Part shown: in pieces, positions 6,117 through 12,687 of the stretch
Layout: the number at the start of each line of letters is the position of its first letter
How positions within the stretch are numbered: the first letter of the stretch is position 1
Made by a program: the position numbers and the translations under genes
Origin: JAKVAV01 sp047633195
Lineage (GTDB): Bacteria; Bacteroidota; Bacteroidia; Flavobacteriales_D; Cryomorphaceae
Reading direction: 5' to 3'
DNA length: 12,687 nt
Assembly (NCBI GenBank): GCA_047633195.1
Contig: JBLIEU010000069.1
Location: forward strand, 1-12,687
Notes under the pieces: generated by a model
The model's database searches: none
The model's input: only the letters and a program-made list of their open reading frames with translations
Told to the model about the DNA's origin: nothing

Positions 6117-6896
6117 TTAAGCTGTAGCTGCCGCATTTCCTTTGGAAGAGCCTATAGCGATGCTATATACAACTAGTCCAAAACCAATTTTATTTATGGC
6201 ATCTGCTATGTTGTAGAACAAATCTACGTTACTGCTTTCCCAACCTAGTCCGATATTCAACCAACCACCTGGCATACACATGTAACCGATTGGGTAAATG
6301 GCCCAGCCCACAAGAACAAACCAAGCCAAGGTTTTAACGCCTTTCAAAACAAGCGGATTATTTGTTTTTTCAGCGAGTTGCTTTACCTCACCAAACCATG
6401 CAGTGTAGAGTATGTAGACATACCCAATTGCTGAAAGGACACCATACATTACGCTGTGTGTAGTAGCTCCGTCTGCTGCAGTACCGTCTGCATTGAGAGG
6501 AACGAAAGCCTCACCGATGTAACCAAAAACAAGCATAGCAGCGGATGCAATGATGAGTTTCCAGAGCAAACCGATTTTAGCTCCTGCTGCTTTGGTTAAA
6601 AGATAAAACTCAACACACATCAAAGGAACCGTTAAAGTCCAATCGATGTAGCGGAGAGCTGTGGGGTTTTCCCCAGTCGCAGCATAATAGTCTCGCATGT
6701 AATAATAGTGAACAGCAGCTATTCCTGTGATGAGTCCACTGACTAACAAACTCGTTTTCCACTTTTCATCTACTCTGCTGCGTTCAAAGAAGAAAAATAC
6801 TGCTGCGGCAAACATTGCCATGTAACCGATAAAGAAGGTGATTCCTACCAAGTCATCTGGCCGGATTGTCATTACCTCAAGTAATACTGATCTCAT
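6117..6896 (-). CDS. Proteorhodopsin, light-driven outward proton pump (DTE type, green-tuned)
   Basis: This is a seven-helix retinal protein of the inner membrane that pumps protons outward in light. It has 259 residues. Helix C reads RYIDWTLTVPLMCVEF (82-97), giving Asp85, Thr89 and Glu96 at the positions of Asp97, Thr101 and Glu108 in the SAR86 proteorhodopsin; this DTE triad marks a proton pump rather than a sodium (NDQ) or chloride pump. Met93 is at the tuning position (105), where Met or Leu go with green and Gln with blue absorption. His63 matches the conserved His75. The retinal-binding lysine is Lys236 in ADAINKIGFG. Helix E has Gly152 where SAR86 proteorhodopsin has a bulky residue. 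ATG 6896 is preferred to the internal Met9 because an A/T-rich leader typical of the phylum precedes it. The gene stands alone, with its own terminator; no blh lies beside it. Confidence 0.96.
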   Translation of the reverse strand: MRSVLLEVMTIRPDDLVGITFFIGYMAMFAAAVFFFFERSRVDEKWKTSLLVSGLITGIAAVHYYYMRDYYAATGENPTALRYIDWTLTVPLMCVEFYLLTKAAGAKIGLLWKLIIASAAMLVFGYIGEAFVPLNADGTAADGATTHSVMYGVLSAIGYVYILYTAWFGEVKQLAEKTNNPLVLKGVKTLAWFVLVGWAIYPIGYMCMPGGWLNIGLGWESSNVDLFYNIADAINKIGFGLVVYSIAIGSSKGNAAATA

Positions 6897-6950
6897 AATT
6901 AATTGTTTTTAGTTTAAGTTTATTAACGCTTTCATTGCGTAATTTGTTGA

Positions 6951-6980
6951 GCAATTTATAGAAAAGATTAAACAAAACAA
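6951..6980 (-). promoter_or_regulatory. Candidate promoter of the rhodopsin gene
   Basis: On the minus strand TTG (6978-6980) and TATAAATTG (6952-6960) are 17 bases apart, resembling the Bacteroidota TTG-N17-23-TAnnTTTG pattern, though the -7 match is imperfect. The leader to the ATG at 6896 would be about 45-50 bases. No light-responsive operator can be recognised. Confidence 0.3.
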
Positions 6981-7026
6981 GATAATTCACTGATATATGT
7001 GTACAAGAAACACTACTTTCTTAAGT

Positions 7027-7036
7027 AGATCGATCT
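7027..7036. repeat. 10-bp palindrome between rhodopsin gene and haloperoxidase remnant
   Basis: AGATCGATCT is a perfect 10-bp palindrome in the divergent intergenic region, directly before the presumed -33 box of the plus-strand promoter. It could be an operator for a dimeric regulator, but a palindrome this short can occur by chance. Confidence 0.2.
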
Positions 7037-7065
7037 TTAATTGCGGACTAAACGAAATATATTTG
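7036..7065 (+). promoter_or_regulatory. Candidate promoter of the haloperoxidase remnant and downstream lipoprotein gene
   Basis: TATATTTG (7058-7065) matches TAnnTTTG exactly. TTTA (7036-7039), one base off the -33 TTTG, is 18 bases upstream, a normal spacing. Transcription would start near 7072, about 20 bases before the ATG at 7094. The promoter thus appears intact although the gene behind it is broken, and it may now serve the small lipoprotein gene at 7366. Confidence 0.4.
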
Positions 7066-7093
7066 TTGATCTAACCAATCTAAAACTCCAATA

Positions 7094-7344
7094 ATGAAGC
7101 GTTTAAGCTTGCTTATTACATTACTTATCGCATCCTGCCAGAATGACGATGAAACAATTGACCCCATCGATTCGCCTCTAAGCGCCAAAACCACCACTTA
7201 GGCAGCTATGATGATTTCTATGAAATGGCCGACGAATGTGCACTGTCTCGTTTTTATGGAGGTATTCATTTCGAGATGGATAATTCGAAAGGACTAGATC
7301 TCGGATTCGCTGTCGGTGATGCAGTCCTCAATGATATTTCTTAG
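7094..7344 (+). pseudogene. Remnant of a vanadium-dependent haloperoxidase/PAP2-type lipoprotein, large internal deletion
   Basis: Two coding scraps lie end to end in different frames. The first, 7094-7201, encodes 35 residues with a lipoprotein signal (MKRLSLLITLLIASC, lipobox IASC, then an acidic linker) and stops at TAG. The second, 7198-7344, is open for 48 codons without a start and reads LGSYDDFYEMADECALSRFY, then GGIHFEMDNSKGLDLG, ending in NDIS. It contains SRFYGGIHFEMD, an exact match to the third motif SRxxxxxHxxxD of the PAP2/vanadium-haloperoxidase family, in a setting typical of the C-terminus of the Bacteroidota members. These are secreted lipoproteins of several hundred residues, so the middle, including the other active-site motifs, has been lost. 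That both scraps come from one gene is inferred from their order, spacing and fit; the C-terminal identity is the firmer part. Confidence 0.72.
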
Positions 7345-7365
7345 CCTGACAACATTCAATAGAGC

Positions 7366-7713
7366 ATGAGGTATGTTCTAGTTTGCATGCTCATTTTTAA
7401 CCTGACAAGTTGTGAGGTTTCCGAGAAGGAAAGTGTCTACACGCAGCCAGCTTTCACAGAGTTTGTCAACCTGCAGTGTGAAGCTCGCAAACTCAAAAAT
7501 GAACGATTCACTTTGGCTGAAAAGCTGAGGCAGGACGAAAACTATGTGAGCAATCCAGATAGTCTCAAAAAAGCATTGTCAAGTCAAAGTCGCGAATTGG
7601 GGGATAGAATCCGTCAGGGCTTGGACGACTTTACCACAGAAATGAGTCTCGGTCAAAAGAGAACCTTTAACGACAGTTTAGAATCTAGAATTGGTCGATT
7701 GGATTGTAACTAG
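7366..7713 (+). CDS. Small putative lipoprotein, function unknown
   Basis: The gene encodes 115 residues and is not recognised as a known family. It starts with a lipoprotein signal peptide, MRYVLVCMLIFNLTSC, with lipobox LTSC and Cys16 as the predicted lipidated residue, so the product is probably a membrane-anchored periplasmic or surface protein. The mature part is highly charged and looks mostly helical, with possible coiled coil around residues 38-95; there are no catalytic motifs. One cysteine (Cys38) lies inside the chain and another is the next-to-last residue (LDCN). It begins 21 bases after the haloperoxidase remnant and may once have been co-transcribed with it. It ends two bases from the stop of the convergent proC. 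An ATG start, signal peptide and full length make it a likely real gene. Confidence 0.75.
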   Translation: MRYVLVCMLIFNLTSCEVSEKESVYTQPAFTEFVNLQCEARKLKNERFTLAEKLRQDENYVSNPDSLKKALSSQSRELGDRIRQGLDDFTTEMSLGQKRTFNDSLESRIGRLDCN

Positions 7714-7715
7714 CC

Positions 7716-8513
7716 TTAGTCTATGCGCTCGAAACTTGTGCGGATACCTTTTATCAATGCCGAGCTAAAACCGTGGTGTTCCATTTCATTGAGTCCCGCG
7801 ATGGTGCACCCTTTCGGAGTGGTCACCTTGTCTATTTCGCTCTCGGGATGAGAACCTCTTTCGATCAATAACTCAGCTGCTCCTTTGACGGTTTGAGTTA
7901 CAATGGATGAGGCTGTTTTTGCATCAAAGCCTATTTCAATCCCGCCTTGTACCATCGCTCTAATGAATCGCATAACGTAAGCAATTCCACATGCGCCTAG
8001 CACGGTGGCTGCATCCATTAATTCTTCTTGGATAAACGTGGTTTTACCCATGGTAGTGAACACCGAGTTTACCACATCAATTTGATCTGGCCCTGCATGG
8101 GTATGGCAGATGCAGGTGATGGACTCGTTTACATCTGCAGCAGTATTCGGCATAGCTCGAAAGAATGGGGTTCCTTTTGGAAGAATCTCAGTTAATTCAG
8201 TCATGTTTACGCCAGTTACCACACTGACCACAACGTGTTTTTTTGGATCAATATCTTTCGCCACAGCGGCTAAAATGTCACGAACATTGTACGGTTTTAC
8301 GGCAAGGATGATTAATTCCGAATTCTTCGCAGCTTCAGAATTGTCCGTCAGCACCGCGCATCCTTTATCAGAGAAATCGCTGAGTTTGTCGACATTTCTT
8401 CGGGTTAATGAAAGCTTACCCGCGGGATAACCTGAATCAAGTAAGCCTAGCGCCATTGCCTGTCCCAAATTTCCTGTTCCTATGATGGCTATATTGAGAT
8501 TGTTGATTTCCAT
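7716..8513 (-). CDS. proC: Pyrroline-5-carboxylate reductase
   Basis: This enzyme catalyses the last step of proline synthesis, reducing 1-pyrroline-5-carboxylate with NAD(P)H in the cytoplasm. The 265-residue length is normal. The Rossmann fold has the dinucleotide motif IGTGNLGQAM (11-20). AVKP (71-74) and FRAMPNTAA (118-126) follow, and the C-terminal helical dimerisation domain carries the signature TTPKGCTIAGLNEM (231-244), in which the usual PGG is PKG. The start ATG at 8513 puts the Rossmann motif at the expected distance. The gene is divergent from the large dehydrogenase gene, with 63 bases between their starts, and converges on the small lipoprotein gene. No other proline-synthesis genes are in the window. 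Confidence 0.95.
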   Translation of the reverse strand: MEINNLNIAIIGTGNLGQAMALGLLDSGYPAGKLSLTRRNVDKLSDFSDKGCAVLTDNSEAAKNSELIILAVKPYNVRDILAAVAKDIDPKKHVVVSVVTGVNMTELTEILPKGTPFFRAMPNTAADVNESITCICHTHAGPDQIDVVNSVFTTMGKTTFIQEELMDAATVLGACGIAYVMRFIRAMVQGGIEIGFDAKTASSIVTQTVKGAAELLIERGSHPESEIDKVTTPKGCTIAGLNEMEHHGFSSALIKGIRTSFERID

Positions 8514-8576
8514 GCCGAAATTTTTTTCAAAGAAAGTGAAATCGAATCTTCTTTCTTAGTTTCACCCTGAAGCATT
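8514..8576. promoter_or_regulatory. Divergent promoter region, proC / dehydrogenase
   Basis: These 63 bases must hold promoters for both genes. On the minus strand TTTCTTTG (8528-8535) is one base off TAnnTTTG and would give proC a very short leader. On the plus strand TAGTTTCA (about 8557-8564) is a weaker match. Neither has a clear -33 box. Confidence 0.3.
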
Positions 8577-11498
8577 ATGGAGAGAAAGCAAGAAAAATTA
8601 CCGAACTGGGATAGCCTGCAAAAACTATTGTGTGACAGATTGCATTTGGATCACCTCACGAGGGTCCTTTATGCTACTGATGCTTCCGTATACAGGAAGC
8701 TTCCTTTGGCCGTAGCCTATCCGAATGGTAAAGAAGATGTAGTGGCTATTGTAAAATTTTGCCGTGAAGAGTCCATTTCAATGATTCCCAGAACTGCGGG
8801 TACTTCGCTTGCAGGTCAATGTGTGGGTGAAGGATTGGTAGTTGACTTTTCGCGTTTTATGACCAAGATCCTCGAGGTGAATGCAGCCGAGAAATGGATA
8901 GTGGTAGAGCCAGGAGTGATAAGAGATGAATTGAATGATTTTGTCAAGAAAGACGGATTATTTTTTGGTCCAAATACCTCTACTGCCAATCGCTGCATGA
9001 TGGGCGGGATGCTTGGAAACAACTCTTCTGGGACGACTTCTATTCGCTACGGAACCACCAGGGACAAAGTGCTAGAGCTCGAAGTTGTTTTGTCCGACGG
9101 TTCGATCGCTTCATTTAACGAACTCAATGCTAAGCAACTTGAAAATCTGACAGAATCCAGTTCTTCTGAGTCAAAAATTATTCAGGCACTCATCGACGCG
9201 CTGAGTCCTGAAGATGTGAGAAAGGAGATTGCTCAAGAATTTCCGAAGAAGGAAATTCACCGCAGAAATACAGGATATGCTGTTGATGTATTGGCCGAAA
9301 TGCAGCCTTTCAACTCTGCTGGTCATCCTTTTAATCCAGCCAAACTGATTGCTGGATCGGAAGGAACACTATGCGCTGTCACCAAGTTGAAGTTGAAGCT
9401 AGACGACTTGCCACCTCCTTTTGAAGCGGTAGTTTGCGCTCATTTCAGCACCATTCACGAGGCCATGATTGCCACCGTGGAGGCGATGAAAAGCAGACCA
9501 TACGCTTGTGAAGTAATGGACAAAACCATTCTAGACCTTACAAAGGGAAATGCGGAACAAGCGGAGAATAGATTTTTTGTTGAGGGTGATCCTGGGGCAA
9601 TACTGTGTATCGAGCTCCGAGCTGAGACTGAAGACCTGCTTCAAAAGGAAAGTGCCAATTTGATTGAGCGATTGAAGGAGAAAGAATTGGGCTTTGCCTA
9701 CCCAATCGTTCGTGCTCCAGAAACGGTCAAAGTATGGACGCTTCGAGCGGCGGGTTTGGGGGTGTTAAGTAATCTCAAAGGAAAGGCAAAACCTGTAGCC
9801 TTCGTCGAAGATACCGCTGTTGAGCTGAATGATTTGCCCGAATACATTGTCGATTTTGAAAAATTGATGGATGGCTTTGGTCAGAAGGCCGTCTACTATG
9901 CTCATGCGGGAGCGGGAGAACTTCACCTAAGACCTGTGTTGGATTTAAAGTCTAAAAATGGAAGAGAAGATTTTAGAAAAATAGGAGAGGCTTCCGCCAA
10001 ATTGGTCAAGAAGTACCATGGTTCTCTAAGCGGAGAGCACGGTGATGGGAGAGTGCGTGCAGAGTTTATCCCAAAGATGATTGGGGAGAAGAATTATGCG
10101 CTTCTCAAGAGGATTAAAGGAATTTGGGATCCTGAGAATATTTTCAACCCAGGAAAGATTGTAGATCCCCACCCGATGGATGTGGACTTTCGGTACGAAG
10201 AAAATCAGCGCTCATTCACCTATCCCACCTTCTTTGATTTCTCGGAAGAGGGCAGTATGCTAGCACTTGCTGAAAAATGCAACGGATCGGGTGATTGCCG
10301 AAAGCTGCCATCGGCGGGAGCAACGATGTGCCCGAGTTATCATGCCACCAGAAATGAGAAAGACAGCACTAGAGCCCGAGCAAATATTCTGCGCGAGGCT
10401 TTGACCCAATCGCCTCACCAGGCGTTTCCTTTCGACAATGAGGAGGTGCACGAAGTCCTCGATCTTTGTATTAGTTGCAAGGCCTGTAAGCGCGAATGCC
10501 CCAGTTCGGTAGATATGTCCTTATTAAAAATGGAGGCTGATTATCACTACTACCGCAGAAATGGGGTGCCGATGCGAAACAGATTTTTTGGAAACTTTCA
10601 CCGAAGTGCGAAATGGGGATCGGCTTTAGCTCCATTGACTAATATAATGTTGAGGATACCTGTTTTCGAAAAGACACTGAAGTCTTCATTTGGAATTGCC
10701 GAGAAACGATCGATACCTCCCTTTTCAGTCAGAAAGGCTACGGCTGCGATTAAATCGAAGAAGACCGATACCCCTCAGTTTGTGCTTTACATCGATGAGT
10801 TTACTCAGTACCACGATGCACATATTGCACAAGCGGCGGGAGATTTTTTCCAAAGATTGGGGTATTCCTTTACAGTTATATATGCTCCTTCGGGCCGTGC
10901 TTATTTTTCGAAGTCATTGCTAAAAGAAGCACGTTCATGCGCCGAGGAGGTGCTTAAGAAACTCGAAGACTTTTACTCAAAAGACATTCCCATTGTTGGT
11001 TTAGAACCATCTGGAATTTTAGGTTTCAGGGATGAATATAAACGTCTCTTTACTGATGAGAAAAAGCAAGAAGTAGAAAAATTGGCCTCACTGTCATTCA
11101 CCTTCGAAGAGTATGTGGCCCGTGAGATGAAAGAGGGGAATATTTCGCTAGATTCCTTCACGGAAGAATCGCGAGACATTGAAGTACATATTCATTGCCA
11201 CCAAAAGGCTTTGTCCAGCCCTAAGTACAGCTTAGAAATTTTGAATTTCCCCAAGAACTATTTGGCGGTTAAAATTCCAGCGGGCTGCTGCGGGATGGCT
11301 GGTAGCTTTGGGTATGAAGAGGAACACTTTGAAATGAGTAACCAGATTGGCGAGCAAGTTTTGTTTCCTCGGCTCAGGTCAATTTCAAGCGAAACATTAG
11401 TTGTTGCAGCGGGAACGAGCTGCCGTCACCAAATAAAGGATGGTGTCCAAAAGAATAGCTATCACCCAGCAGAGATATTAGCGAAAGCACTAAAATGA
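8577..11498 (+). CDS. FAD and iron-sulfur D-2-hydroxyacid dehydrogenase (YdiJ-like, GlcD-GlpC fusion)
   Basis: This 973-residue oxidoreductase probably oxidises a D-2-hydroxyacid (such as D-lactate or D-2-hydroxyglutarate) and feeds electrons to the respiratory chain. Domains in order: an FAD-binding (PCMH-type) domain at about 40-275 with PRTAGTSLAGQ (71-81) and MLGNNSSG (145-152); an FAD-oxidase C domain at about 280-530 with HAGAGELHLRP (443-453) and SGEHGDGRVR (485-494); a ferredoxin-like region with CNGSGDC plus CP (568-586) and the classic CISCKACKRECP (631-642); and a cysteine-rich CCG domain with HCHQKAL (873-879), GCCGMAGSFGYE (903-914) and GTSCRH (946-951). All these motifs look intact. 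The layout is that of YdiJ in Proteobacteria; the substrate cannot be read from sequence. No transmembrane segment is obvious, so it is probably peripheral or cytoplasmic. No lactate permease or other pathway gene lies beside it. Confidence 0.9.
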   Translation: MERKQEKLPNWDSLQKLLCDRLHLDHLTRVLYATDASVYRKLPLAVAYPNGKEDVVAIVKFCREESISMIPRTAGTSLAGQCVGEGLVVDFSRFMTKILEVNAAEKWIVVEPGVIRDELNDFVKKDGLFFGPNTSTANRCMMGGMLGNNSSGTTSIRYGTTRDKVLELEVVLSDGSIASFNELNAKQLENLTESSSSESKIIQALIDALSPEDVRKEIAQEFPKKEIHRRNTGYAVDVLAEMQPFNSAGHPFNPAKLIAGSEGTLCAVTKLKLKLDDLPPPFEAVVCAHFSTIHEAMIATVEAMKSRPYACEVMDKTILDLTKGNAEQAENRFFVEGDPGAILCIELRAETEDLLQKESANLIERLKEKELGFAYPIVRAPETVKVWTLRAAGLGVLSNLKGKAKPVAFVEDTAVELNDLPEYIVDFEKLMDGFGQKAVYYAHAGAGELHLRPVLDLKSKNGREDFRKIGEASAKLVKKYHGSLSGEHGDGRVRAEFIPKMIGEKNYALLKRIKGIWDPENIFNPGKIVDPHPMDVDFRYEENQRSFTYPTFFDFSEEGSMLALAEKCNGSGDCRKLPSAGATMCPSYHATRNEKDSTRARANILREALTQSPHQAFPFDNEEVHEVLDLCISCKACKRECPSSVDMSLLKMEADYHYYRRNGVPMRNRFFGNFHRSAKWGSALAPLTNIMLRIPVFEKTLKSSFGIAEKRSIPPFSVRKATAAIKSKKTDTPQFVLYIDEFTQYHDAHIAQAAGDFFQRLGYSFTVIYAPSGRAYFSKSLLKEARSCAEEVLKKLEDFYSKDIPIVGLEPSGILGFRDEYKRLFTDEKKQEVEKLASLSFTFEEYVAREMKEGNISLDSFTEESRDIEVHIHCHQKALSSPKYSLEILNFPKNYLAVKIPAGCCGMAGSFGYEEEHFEMSNQIGEQVLFPRLRSISSETLVVAAGTSCRHQIKDGVQKNSYHPAEILAKALK

Positions 11499-11500
11499 AA

Positions 11501-11533
11501 ACTCCCGCCCGAAAGCAGGAGTCTCTCATTTTT
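11501..11533. terminator. Bidirectional terminator between convergent genes
   Basis: ACTCC (11501-11505) pairs with GGAGT (11518-11522), with a further GC/GC pair inside and a loop of six. On the plus strand the stem has a C-A mismatch followed by CTCTCATTTTT. On the minus strand the same position is a T-G wobble, and the stem runs directly into TTTTCATTTT. It therefore fits best as the terminator of the minus-strand secreted-protein gene, and also serves the dehydrogenase gene, whose stop is 3 bases away. Confidence 0.75.
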
Positions 11534-11556
11534 AAGGTAAAAGATGGTGGTGAAGT

Positions 11557-12687
11557 TTAGCGACTAACCACTTTGGCGTAAGACCTTGAGCCATTTTGCT
11601 CGAGCCCTATCAAGTAAAGTCCTTGAGGGAACTCTGATAAATCAACTTGTATTTTCTGTTGTCCGATTGAACTTGAAATTACTTTCTGCTCCAGTACTTT
11701 CCCCGTCAGATCCGTCACCCTTAAGGTGAGTTTGTCACTTTGATCGGACATGAAACTGATCGTTGCAATGTCGTTAGTCGGGTTTGGATATACTGCAATC
11801 TCTTTTTCAGCAAGACTCACATTATCGCTAAGTGTACCTGATTGGATGACGTTTATCGTGAATCCACCCGAAAGCACACCCGAGCCGCCAAAAATGCTGC
11901 CGTCTAAAATTTCGCAGTACGAAATCTGACAGAAGTTTCCATTGTCATCTTCAAAGGTTACGAAAAGGCACAGCGTGTAAGGGCCATCATTTTCATAAAT
12001 ATGCGTGGGGTAGAACTCTGTTGAGGTCGTTCCATCTCCGAATTCCCACAACACACTGCTGGCATTTACGATGTTTTCTGAGGGAATGATGTAGAAAGTG
12101 CTTCCACCAGAAGAGTCAGCAACCACATCGAAGCTTATTCCACACTCAAAATCATATGAGCAGGACCCGTCGTCTATTGTCGCTTCAGGATTGTAGTTTA
12201 AAGCTTCGGGATCGGTACAGCCGTATACAAAAGTTGAATCGCCGCAGCCTTCGACGTTCACTCCAAAGGTGAACTGGAAACCGTCATCTGTTCCTGAGAA
12301 TTCGCCTTGAGCGAGAGCCTCGTTGAACATAAACACACTGTAGATTCCGTTCCACTCTGGTGATACATTGAAGATGGAGAACGCGTAGCAACCATCGTCC
12401 AAACACAAGTCGTATTGTGGCGCCCAGTTGTAAAATTCTCCACTTTCTACTACTTCATTGAACTGGTCTTCAATAATCCAATTCATAAAGATGTAAGAGC
12501 TATCATCAGGAGCTCCGTCGAGGAAGTCGAATCCTATAGACACCTCGTTACACGTATATTCGCAAGAACCGTCGTCAATAGTAGCATCGGGAGCGTAGTT
12601 TATTGCCGCGGGGTCGGTGCAGCCAAATACTTCGATTACCTCTCCGCATCCTTCTTCGTTTACTCCGAATGAGATAGATCCAAACTC
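11557..12687 (-). CDS. Secreted repeat protein with PKD domain and T9SS C-terminal signal, 5' end outside window
   Basis: This is a large extracellular protein of the Bacteroidota type, exported by Sec and then the type IX secretion system. The frame is open to the right edge, so the 376 visible residues are only the C-terminal part; the GTG at 12541-12543 is not the start. Going toward the C-terminus: a repeat with GCTDPAAINYAPDATIDDGS (12625-12566), a beta-rich module with YDLCLDDGCYAFSIFNV, a second repeat with GCTDPEALNYNPEATIDDGS, a PKD-like domain (VLWEFGDGTTSTEFYPTHIY, about 12054-11995), and a Por-secretion-type tail starting IAVYPNPTND (about 11796) and ending SYAKVVSR. The tail signals secretion and usually attachment to the cell surface. 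The repeat period is 134 residues. Function is unknown; adhesion or binding is plausible, and no catalytic domain is visible. Confidence 0.88.
   Translation of the reverse strand, partial: EFGSISFGVNEEGCGEVIEVFGCTDPAAINYAPDATIDDGSCEYTCNEVSIGFDFLDGAPDDSSYIFMNWIIEDQFNEVVESGEFYNWAPQYDLCLDDGCYAFSIFNVSPEWNGIYSVFMFNEALAQGEFSGTDDGFQFTFGVNVEGCGDSTFVYGCTDPEALNYNPEATIDDGSCSYDFECGISFDVVADSSGGSTFYIIPSENIVNASSVLWEFGDGTTSTEFYPTHIYENDGPYTLCLFVTFEDDNGNFCQISYCEILDGSIFGGSGVLSGGFTINVIQSGTLSDNVSLAEKEIAVYPNPTNDIATISFMSDQSDKLTLRVTDLTGKVLEQKVISSSIGQQKIQVDLSEFPQGLYLIGLEQNGSRSYAKVVSR
12154..12267 (-). repeat. CTDP/DDGSC repeat, unit closest to the C-terminus
   Basis: This encodes FGVNVEGCGDSTFVYGCTDP followed by an NYNP-x-ATIDDGSCSY tail, a cysteine-rich motif common in multi-repeat secreted proteins of marine Bacteroidota. 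It matches the copy at 12556-12669 both in protein and visibly in DNA. The spacing between copies is exactly 402 bases. Confidence 0.85.
12556..12669 (-). repeat. CTDP/DDGSC repeat, upstream unit
   Basis: This encodes FGVNEEGCGEVIEVFGCTDP, then an NYAP-x-ATIDDGSCEY tail, in line with the unit 402 bases away. FGVN, EGCG, GCTDP and ATIDDGSC are all shared. It lies only about 18 bases from the window edge, so further copies are likely to exist outside. Confidence 0.85.

Noticed and set aside
11557..12543. Secreted repeat protein as a complete 328-residue gene starting at GTG 12543
   Set aside because: The frame continues without a stop to the window edge and the upstream codons encode another copy of the repeat; there is no signal peptide at the GTG.
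12154..12669. Spaced repeats as a CRISPR-like or mobile element
   Set aside because: The two copies are coding repeats in one frame at a 402-base period, not short identical repeats with spacers.
12415..12672. Plus-strand frame of 85 codons at the right edge, and other long frames opposite certain genes
   Set aside because: These lie antisense to well-supported coding sequence and show no family features; they are by-products of codon bias.

Overview
The window looks like chromosomal DNA of a marine member of the Bacteroidota, probably Flavobacteriales or a close relative. The base composition is moderately AT-rich by eye. Several sites fit the Bacteroidota promoter pattern TAnnTTTG, and clear Shine-Dalgarno sequences are scarce. 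There is a DTE-type proteorhodopsin, a PKD-domain secreted protein with a type IX secretion C-terminal signal, and a signal peptide of the AxA|Q kind typical of this phylum. No rRNA, tRNA, CRISPR array or insertion sequence was seen.

Layout. (1) Positions 1-4206, plus strand: a protein-L-isoaspartate O-methyltransferase (pcm) whose start lies before the window, an outer-membrane beta-barrel protein, a fused NAD(P)H-hydrate epimerase/dehydratase (nnr), and a lipoprotein glutaminyl cyclase. Methyltransferase, Nnr and cyclase all repair or finish damaged or newly exported molecules. (2) Positions 4203-6896, minus strand: a YciO/TsaC-like protein that meets the cyclase gene stop-to-stop in a shared TTAA, then a transaldolase, then the rhodopsin. 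The intergenic stretches here are rich in hairpins. (3) Positions 7094-7713, plus strand: the wreck of a vanadium-haloperoxidase/PAP2-type lipoprotein gene that keeps only its first 35 codons and last 48 codons, followed by a small intact lipoprotein gene. (4) proC on the minus strand, divergent from a very large FAD/iron-sulfur D-2-hydroxyacid dehydrogenase on the plus strand. (5) The 3' part of a large T9SS-secreted repeat protein on the minus strand, running off the right edge. A bidirectional terminator separates it from the dehydrogenase gene.

How the genes may work together. The rhodopsin gives light-driven proton export. No retinal-forming gene (blh) lies in the window, so retinal must come from elsewhere. 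The glutaminyl cyclase would cap N-terminal glutamines of exported proteins, and the beta-barrel protein two genes upstream is predicted to begin its mature form with Gln. No defence system, phage or new multi-gene system was recognised. The points most worth following up are the gutted haloperoxidase gene, the rhodopsin's Gly152 (a possible carotenoid-antenna opening), the unexplained hairpin-rich intergenic DNA at 4883-5077 and 5741-6116, and the 134-residue repeats of the secreted protein.
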